Source: DASSKW01 sp035690065
GTDB lineage: Bacteria; Pseudomonadota; Gammaproteobacteria; Natronospirales; REEB76
Length of the DNA: 5,181 nt
Direction of reading: 5' to 3'
Assembly: GCA_035690065.1 (NCBI GenBank)
Contig: DASSKW010000079.1
Coordinates: 1-5,181 of the forward strand
Positions 1 to 4,077 of the stretch are shown one piece after another. How positions within the stretch are numbered: position 1 is the stretch's first letter; the number at the start of each line of letters is the position of its first letter. A model generated the notes under the pieces. The model saw only the letters and a list, made by a program, of their open reading frames with translations, was not told the origin of the DNA and did not search any database. Both the position numbers and the translations under genes were made by a program.

Positions 1-332
1 CATAGATAATTGGCGCGGCCTTTGAGCAGTGCAACCTTGACAGGCATCCCGAGCGTATCCCGGACTGCAGGAAGATCACGATGAAATAACTGGTCCTGCA
101 GGTTCTTGGTGCCGGTCGAGATGAGTATCCGCTTGCCAGACATCAGAGCAGGTACCAGATAAGCGAACGTCTTGCCGGTACCTGTGCCCGCCTCCGCTAC
201 CAGGACCTCATGATTGTCCAGCGCTTCCGCGATTTTTGCAGCCAGTTCCTGTTGCTGCTCACGTACCGAGAACCCTGGTAATTTGTCCGCAAACGGACCG
301 GCTGCACCGAGCAGATCAGCGTAGTCCATCAT
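1..332 (-). CDS. yoaA: YoaA/DinG-family ATP-dependent DNA helicase, N-terminal 110 residues (runs off the left edge)
   Basis: Only the first 110 codons are present; the 3' part lies outside the window. Visible in order are a Q-motif-like stretch (F21 to about I34, with the REQQ core), a Walker A motif EAGTGTGKT at residues 47-55, a motif Ia region ISTGTKNLQDQL at 71-82, and KGRANYL at 104-110. The next codon begins TG, which fits the first cysteine ligand of the 4Fe-4S cluster in this family (KGRxNYLC). Family knowledge: these superfamily 2, XPD-like helicases unwind DNA 5' to 3' with ATP, and E. coli YoaA acts with HolC in repair of stalled replication. The layout and spacing match E. coli YoaA as I remember it better than DinG. 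The start is one of two adjacent ATGs (332 or 329). No clear Shine-Dalgarno sequence precedes them, and the upstream gene ends 33 bp away, so translation may be coupled. The family is near certain; the exact paralogue is less so. Confidence 0.88.
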   Translation of the reverse strand, partial: MMDYADLLGAAGPFADKLPGFSVREQQQELAAKIAEALDNHEVLVAEAGTGTGKTFAYLVPALMSGKRILISTGTKNLQDQLFHRDLPAVRDTLGMPVKVALLKGRANYL

Positions 333-335
333 GAC

Positions 336-365
336 TCAGCAGCAATAACAGGATGCGTCAAGCAT
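336..365 (-). other. Nine-codon micro-ORF between the GT51-like gene and yoaA
   Basis: Directly after the TGA of the GT51-like gene (366-368), an ATG opens a nine-codon frame reading MLDASCYCC and ending in TGA. It is in the same frame as yoaA and ends three bases before the first yoaA ATG. It could serve only to carry ribosomes across the gap (stop-start coupling), or it could be chance. It has no Shine-Dalgarno of its own. Three cysteines in nine residues is an odd composition, but so short a frame proves nothing. Confidence 0.2.
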
Positions 366-1097
366 TCAGGGCACGACGCCCAAAGGCATCTTGGAAAGCA
401 CATCGCCCTGGTCCTGGCTGAGAACAGTTTGTTGTACATCTGCCTGCAGGACCTCATTACGGCTCGCCAGCGCTTTGCCCGGGAAGCGTCTGGGATCATT
501 CTGTTGCGGATCCGGTATCAGTGCTACCAGCAATGCGATCTCCTGGGGCTGTAGTTGTGCAAACGACTTGTGAAAATAATTCTGGCTTGCGTCAATAAAC
601 CCTATGATAGGTTTACCGCCATCGGTCCCAAGATGTACATCATTGATGTAGGTCTCGAGAATATCGGTCCGGGTAAATTTGAACTGTGCAGCAGTTGCCA
701 TGACCCGTATTGCCAGGTCTGAAGCATCCGGGAAATAAAGCCGCACCAGCCGGCGCGTCACTGGGCTGACCGTTGTCGTACCTGCATCGTAAAAATCGGG
801 GTCAGTTACCGCCAGCAGAGTATTGGGAAGGAAGGCTGTGGCGGATTGCAGATTGATATTATCTATCGGATACGCACTATGCTGGACCTGATCAGCCGTA
901 AAACGATCTGATATCTTGCTCACCAGCATGTTGACGTAGACAGCAGTTCCTGCGATTGCCAGCACGATGACCAGCAGTACCAGCAACGGGGCCCGGGAAC
1001 GCTTGCCCCGGATGACCTGCTCGCGGCGCTTCTGCAACTCCCGTTGGGTCGCAGAACTGCGGCGCTTTAGCACTTCCCGGATCGTATGTTCGCCCAT
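366..1097 (-). CDS. Membrane-anchored, degenerate glycosyltransferase-51 (PBP1b-like transglycosylase) domain protein, probable pseudoenzyme
   Basis: This is a 243-residue protein. A strongly basic N-terminal segment (residues 10-35) is followed by one transmembrane helix (about 37-58), so the rest should be periplasmic. Residues from about 85 to 243 follow the PBP1b glycosyltransferase domain that polymerises lipid II. Matching stretches are LLAVTDPDFY (94-103, motif 1), TRRLVRLYF (114-122, motif 2), RTDILETYINDVHLG (143-157, motif 3), YFHKSFAQLQPQEIALLVAL (174-193, motifs 4 and 5) and the closing PLGV near 238. The nucleophile-side glutamate of the EDRxF motif is Thr98, and the second catalytic glutamate position is Ile130. 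GGSTLTQQ is replaced by TVSPVTRR, and about 20 residues before it are missing. There is no transpeptidase domain. The frame continues upstream, but the ATG at 1097 has a perfect AAGGAGG seven bases away, which fixes the start. The intact frame and preserved second half argue for a selected protein rather than decay. A non-catalytic, lipid II-binding or scaffold role is inference only. Confidence 0.83.
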   Translation of the reverse strand: MGEHTIREVLKRRSSATQRELQKRREQVIRGKRSRAPLLVLLVIVLAIAGTAVYVNMLVSKISDRFTADQVQHSAYPIDNINLQSATAFLPNTLLAVTDPDFYDAGTTTVSPVTRRLVRLYFPDASDLAIRVMATAAQFKFTRTDILETYINDVHLGTDGGKPIIGFIDASQNYFHKSFAQLQPQEIALLVALIPDPQQNDPRRFPGKALASRNEVLQADVQQTVLSQDQGDVLSKMPLGVVP

Positions 1098-1104
1098 GTG
1101 CGCC

Positions 1105-1111
1105 CCTCCTT
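1105..1111 (-). promoter_or_regulatory. Strong ribosome binding site of the GT51-like gene
   Basis: The minus strand reads AAGGAGG here, seven bases before the ATG at 1097. This decides the start against a 64-codon upstream extension of the open frame. The site lies within CCCCAAAGGAGGGG (1103-1116), which can form a small hairpin with a 4-bp CCCC/GGGG stem. Such a hairpin would partly occlude the site, but it is short and may have no effect. Confidence 0.85.
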
Positions 1112-1182
1112 TGGGGACAAATTGCGTGACGGGGCTCATTCTATCGCATCCCCTGAAGTCTTGGAGATGGGCAGCGGACCTG

Positions 1183-1211
1183 CGGACCCGATGCGTTCTG
1201 GGCGGTATAAT
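1183..1211 (+). promoter_or_regulatory. Candidate sigma-70 promoter for pckG, with a perfect -10
   Basis: TATAAT at 1206-1211 matches the -10 consensus exactly. At a 17-bp spacing the -35 position (1183-1188) reads CGGACC, which keeps only the central GAC of TTGACA. Transcription would start near 1218 and leave a leader of about 60 bases before the pckG ATG. The weak -35 suggests either an activator or dependence on the strong -10. The -10 sits inside the 1198-1217 dyad, listed separately. Confidence 0.55.
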
Positions 1212-1217
1212 ACCCAG
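1198..1217. promoter_or_regulatory. Inverted repeat CTGGG-N10-CCCAG over the divergent -10 region (candidate operator)
   Basis: A 20-bp dyad with perfect 5-bp arms and a palindromic TATA centre straddles the pckG -10 box. The opposite strand carries TATTAT (1207-1212), a one-mismatch -10 that could serve the divergent GT51-like gene. No good -35 for that direction is visible. A protein bound here would cover both start regions. The regulator is unknown, and short arms of this kind can occur by chance. Confidence 0.35.
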
Positions 1218-1267
1218 CCATCGTCCGGTACCTGGCTCCTCGCCTGCCGCTACATCACTTTCAACAA

Positions 1268-1282
1268 ATGGGCCTGAAATGA
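1268..1282 (+). other. Four-codon upstream frame overlapping the pckG start
   Basis: ATG-GGC-CTG-AAA-TGA ends so that its TGA overlaps the pckG ATG in an ATGA arrangement, the geometry used in translational coupling. No convincing Shine-Dalgarno precedes either ATG. It may be chance, but it offers one way for ribosomes to reach a pckG start that otherwise looks weak. Confidence 0.2.
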
Positions 1283-3024
1283 CCAGCAATAAAATGCTTT
1301 CCGACTGGGTTACCAGCGTCGCAAATGATACCCAACCTGATCATATCCATTGGTGCGATGGTTCCGAACAGGAATACCGTAGCCTGGTTGACCTGATGCT
1401 AAAGGATGGGATGCTCAAGGAGCTGAACCCCAAGACCCATCCGAACTGCTATCTGCACCGCTCAAATCCGTCTGATGTGGCCCGTGTAGAGCATCTGACT
1501 TTCATCTGCAGCAAGCGCCGGGACGATGCGGGTCCCAATAACCACTGGATGGATCCGGCTGAAGCGCATGCCAAGATGGATGCGCTGTTCAAAGGGTGCA
1601 TGAAAGGTCGCACCATGTACGTGATCCCCTACTGCATGGGGCCGATCGACTCGCCATTGTCGCGCTGCGGCGTGGAGATCACCGACAGCCCCTATGTCGT
1701 GGCCAACATGAAGATCATGACCCGCATGGGGGCCTCGGCCCTCCAGCGCATCGAACGCGAAGGCAGCTTCGTGAAAGGCCTGCACTCTGTCGGTGACCTC
1801 AACCCGGAACGCCGCTTCATCATGCATTTCCCGGAAGAGTTGACCATCAAGAGCTTTGGTTCTGGCTATGGTGGCAATGCCTTGCTCGGCAAGAAATGTC
1901 ATGCCTTGCGTATCGCAAGCTGGCAGGCAAAGACCGAAGGCTGGCTCGCCGAGCACATGCTTATCGTCGGCGTGGAAAGTCCCGAAGGTGAAGTCCATTA
2001 CATCGCCGCTGCTTTCCCCTCGGCATGCGGCAAGACCAACCTGGCAATGCTGATTCCACCGGAATCACACAAAGGCTGGAAGATATGGACTATCGGGGAC
2101 GACATCTGCTGGATGCGGATCGGTGACGACGGCAGACTCTGGGCGATCAATCCGGAAGCGGGCTATTTCGGGGTGGTGCCGGGCACCAATCCAAAGACCA
2201 ACAAGAATGCTTTCGACATGATCACCCATAACACCATCTTCACCAATGTAGCGGTGACAGACGACAACCAACCGTGGTGGGAAGGCCTGAAAGAAGGCCG
2301 CCCGGTGATGAACTGGAAAGGTGAGGCTTTCAGCGAGGGCAATGGCGCAGCCGCCCACCCCAATTCACGGTTCACGGTATCGGCCAGCCAGAATCCGAGT
2401 TATTCCCCGTTATCCGAAGATTCTCGCGGTGTACCTATCTCCGCGATTGTCTTCGGCGGTCGGCGCGCCGATGTGGCGCCATTGATTTATGAAGCCCGTG
2501 ACTGGAGCCATGGCGTGCTGGTGGGCGCGAGCGTGGCCTCGGAAACGACTGCTGCTGCCACCGGACAGGTGGGCGTGATCAGACGCGATCCGATGGCGAT
2601 GAAACCATTCTGTGGTTACAACTTTGCCGATTACTGGCAGCATTGGCTCTCCTTCGCCGATAAATCCTCCAAACTTCCCCGTATCTTTCACGTCAACTGG
2701 TTTCGCCAGGATCAGGACGGAAAATTCATGTGGCCTGGTTTTGGAGAAAATCTGCGCGTATTGCGCTGGGTTATCGACCGTTGCGAAGGCAAAGCCGCAG
2801 CCACGGAAACCCCAGTGGGTTATGTCCCAGCTGAGGATGCCATTGATACCCGGGGGTTGAATGTGCCAGCAGAGACTATGCGTGCGTTGTTAACGGTGGA
2901 CCATGAAAAGTGGCGCATGGAGATGAACGCACTGGGTGAATACTTTGACACATATGGAACACGTCTGCCCAGAAAATTGCGCGACGAACATGCCCGGGTG
3001 CTGAGTTCACTTAAAACCGCATAG
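1279..3024 (+). CDS. pckG: GTP-dependent phosphoenolpyruvate carboxykinase
   Basis: This complete 581-residue enzyme catalyses oxaloacetate + GTP to PEP + CO2 + GDP, the first committed step of gluconeogenesis, in the cytosol. Family landmarks occur in order. Arg69 in the DVARVE stretch and GCMKGRTMYVIPYCMGP (106-122) line the substrate site. YGGNALLGKKC (197-207) with Lys205/206 and His226 (EHML) provide metal ligands. The kinase-1a P-loop FPSACGKTN (246-254) contains the reactive Cys250. GDDICWMR (273-280) is the kinase-2 loop. The mobile lid is around 418-432, followed by RRDPMAM (435-441). NWFR (473-476) and WPGFGEN (485-491) complete the core. All catalytic residues I can place are present, and the length is close to the usual 590-620. 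ATG 1279 was chosen because homology starts there (short N-terminus, then the TQPD and DGSE stretches). The Shine-Dalgarno is poor, and a four-codon ATG-TGA frame (1268-1282) overlaps the start. The upstream open frame to 967 lies over the opposite gene and is rejected. Confidence 0.97.
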   Translation: MTSNKMLSDWVTSVANDTQPDHIHWCDGSEQEYRSLVDLMLKDGMLKELNPKTHPNCYLHRSNPSDVARVEHLTFICSKRRDDAGPNNHWMDPAEAHAKMDALFKGCMKGRTMYVIPYCMGPIDSPLSRCGVEITDSPYVVANMKIMTRMGASALQRIEREGSFVKGLHSVGDLNPERRFIMHFPEELTIKSFGSGYGGNALLGKKCHALRIASWQAKTEGWLAEHMLIVGVESPEGEVHYIAAAFPSACGKTNLAMLIPPESHKGWKIWTIGDDICWMRIGDDGRLWAINPEAGYFGVVPGTNPKTNKNAFDMITHNTIFTNVAVTDDNQPWWEGLKEGRPVMNWKGEAFSEGNGAAAHPNSRFTVSASQNPSYSPLSEDSRGVPISAIVFGGRRADVAPLIYEARDWSHGVLVGASVASETTAAATGQVGVIRRDPMAMKPFCGYNFADYWQHWLSFADKSSKLPRIFHVNWFRQDQDGKFMWPGFGENLRVLRWVIDRCEGKAAATETPVGYVPAEDAIDTRGLNVPAETMRALLTVDHEKWRMEMNALGEYFDTYGTRLPRKLRDEHARVLSSLKTA

Positions 3025-3035
3025 CATTCGTCCAT

Positions 3036-3080
3036 CTAGCCGGGGGAAATGACGCTTTAAGCGGCATTTTCTCCGGCTAG
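3036..3080. terminator. Long hairpin at the pckG / forkhead-associated gene convergent junction
   Basis: A 45-base element folds into one stem. CTAGCCGG pairs perfectly with CCGGCTAG, then the stem continues through GAAATG/CATTTT to a 16-bp arm with two G-U wobbles. After a single A-G mismatch, four more pairs (CGCT/AGCG) close a three-base loop. The two wobbles are G-U only in the plus-strand RNA (they become C-A on the other strand), so the structure suits the pckG transcript better. No T-tract follows on either side, so it is not a textbook intrinsic terminator. It may be a 3' stabiliser or a bidirectional block. The TAG of the converging gene lies inside the outer stem. Confidence 0.6.
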
Positions 3081-3109
3081 TGCAGAGTATTCGACGAGGC
3101 TGTCACCCC
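3057..3109 (-). other. Overlapping-frame continuation of the forkhead-associated domain (possible frameshift)
   Basis: Past the GGGG run (3106-3109), the other frame reads GDSLVEYSALAGENAA and stops with TAA at 3057-3059. A Gly-Asp followed by alternating hydrophobic residues is what the last strands of this domain usually look like, whereas the annotated frame ends in a polar tail (VTASSNTLH). One extra G in the run would join the two frames. The cause could be a sequencing or assembly base, a recent mutation, or chance. Confidence 0.35.
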
Positions 3110-4027
3110 ACCTGACCGCAGCGACAATATCTCGGGCGGAACATAGGTGCCGCGTGAAGAAAGATCCGTAAGGCTTACGTTGCCATCTTCACCTATCTCA
3201 ATCAGAAGATGCTCACGCGAGATATCACTCTGTGTCGTCTCCACCCGGATGTCGCACTGTGACGAGCGGCCGATGGTATTGCGCCCGGAATGCAATGTAT
3301 AGGTGACGCCATCCTGACCAAGCAGTTGCAATGAACCGGCGTCGTTTTTCAGCAAGAACCGGTTGTGTGCCAGATACAGTGTGAGATTGGGTTGAGTTTC
3401 AAAATTCAGGGTTATGCTGCGTCGACGCGGTAACCGCGCATAGACGCTATGCCGAGTAGTGGAGAACCGTGGTTCCTGTCCCTGCATTCCCCGCATCGAT
3501 AACGGCACAACGGGTTGATTGCCAATCGCCTCGGCTTTATTCGATTCATGTTGCAGGCTATCCAGCAGGTTACGTCTCGCATCCAGATAGCGGATGTAAT
3601 GCGCGAGCGCGACACGATGGAAACCATCCGGGAATTGTTCTGCATTGCCGATCGCAAACAGGATAACCGGCCAATCATGATCATCCGGCACCCGGCTGAT
3701 ATCCAGCTGGCGCCATAACTTCATCACTGACTGACCGGTCTCTGCGGAGCGGACCATGATATCTACTGCATTCTTGTAGGCACGTGACACATGCCGGACT
3801 TCACGGGCCAATGCATGCCCATCCAGTGCTGCCATCTTTTTCACGGACTCGGCCGGAATCTCCAGACGCAGATCGAGAAACTGCCCGAATTGTTCGAGAT
3901 CTTCGAAGCTTTGCAGGCACCCGGCGATCTCGAATTCGAGGTTCTGTCGCCGCATCCGCAAAAAGAGCCGTTTCAGAGCAGGTGTAAACAAGAACTCACT
4001 CCATGGCGTAATCCCAGCCGGCGTCAA
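3077..4027 (-). CDS. Forkhead-associated (FHA) domain protein with a helical N-terminal region of unknown function
   Basis: This is a 316-residue, probably cytoplasmic protein with no signal peptide or membrane helix. Residues 1 to about 165 look mainly helical and I do not recognise them. Residues 165-228 are a linker with some beta character. Residues from about 231 onward form a forkhead-associated phosphothreonine-binding domain: GRNTIGRSSQCDI (248-260), the phosphopeptide-contacting ISREH (269-273) and LTDLSSRGTYV (286-296). The usual Asn-Gly is Arg-Gly here. The start is TTG at 4027, preceded at seven bases by GGAGAGAGG, with an in-frame TAA two codons further up. The next ATG (residue 25) would cut a well-formed helical region. 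It lies 50 bp after the adhesin gene, probably in one operon. The domain ends about ten residues early, and the -1 frame supplies a good final strand (see findings), so the C-terminus is uncertain. The phosphorylated partner is unknown, and no kinase gene is visible. Confidence 0.82.
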   Translation of the reverse strand: MTPAGITPWSEFLFTPALKRLFLRMRRQNLEFEIAGCLQSFEDLEQFGQFLDLRLEIPAESVKKMAALDGHALAREVRHVSRAYKNAVDIMVRSAETGQSVMKLWRQLDISRVPDDHDWPVILFAIGNAEQFPDGFHRVALAHYIRYLDARRNLLDSLQHESNKAEAIGNQPVVPLSMRGMQGQEPRFSTTRHSVYARLPRRRSITLNFETQPNLTLYLAHNRFLLKNDAGSLQLLGQDGVTYTLHSGRNTIGRSSQCDIRVETTQSDISREHLLIEIGEDGNVSLTDLSSRGTYVPPEILSLRSGGVTASSNTLH

Positions 4028-4077
4028 AGATTAACCTCTCTCCGCACCTAAATCCTTGACCTGGTTCACAATTCTCA
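4028..4077 (-). other. Short spacer between the exoprotein gene and the forkhead-associated gene
   Basis: These 50 bases contain a second stop (TGA right after the TAA) and the ribosome binding site of the downstream gene. No hairpin with a T-tract and no promoter-like pair of hexamers stands out, which supports co-transcription of the two genes. Confidence 0.5.
4035..4043 (-). promoter_or_regulatory. Ribosome binding site that supports the TTG start of the forkhead-associated gene
   Basis: The minus strand reads GGAGAGAGG, then TTAATCT, then TTG. The purine-rich block and seven-base spacing favour initiation at TTG 4027. No ATG or GTG occurs in frame between this site and residue 25. Confidence 0.6.

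Larger units (their letters stand above)
1098..1278. other. Divergent intergenic region between the GT51-like gene and pckG
   Basis: This 181-bp stretch holds the upstream control of both neighbours: the GT51-like ribosome binding site, the TATAAT and its dyad, and the pckG leader. The plus-strand open frame that covers it is an in-frame extension of pckG. It does not resemble the N-terminus of any PEP carboxykinase and is not considered coding. Confidence 0.6.

Noticed and set aside
967..1278. In-frame 104-codon extension of pckG upstream of ATG 1279
   Set aside because: It lies over the opposite GT51-like gene and the divergent promoter region, and it does not look like any PEP carboxykinase N-terminus.
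1098..1289. 64-codon N-terminal extension of the GT51-like protein
   Set aside because: The perfect AAGGAGG seven bases before ATG 1097, and the basic segment plus membrane helix right after it, mark the true start. The extension reads like untranslated DNA.
1462..1998. 178-codon minus-strand frame inside pckG
   Set aside because: It is antisense to the most conserved part of a clear enzyme; its His/Asp-rich composition is what the reverse of such codons gives, and no family is recognisable.
2065..2691. Minus-strand frames of 70-97 codons within the pckG region
   Set aside because: They are shadows of pckG, with no ribosome binding sites or recognisable motifs.
3036..3080. Insertion-sequence end or attachment site read from the CTAGCCGG inverted repeat
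   Set aside because: There is no transposase or integrase gene, no flanking direct repeat, and the arms form one continuous hairpin at a gene junction.
3080..3110. Programmed -1 frameshift signal in the forkhead-associated gene
   Set aside because: There is no standard slippery heptamer, and the hairpin begins about 25 bases after the GGGG run, too far for the usual arrangement. A plain indel is simpler.
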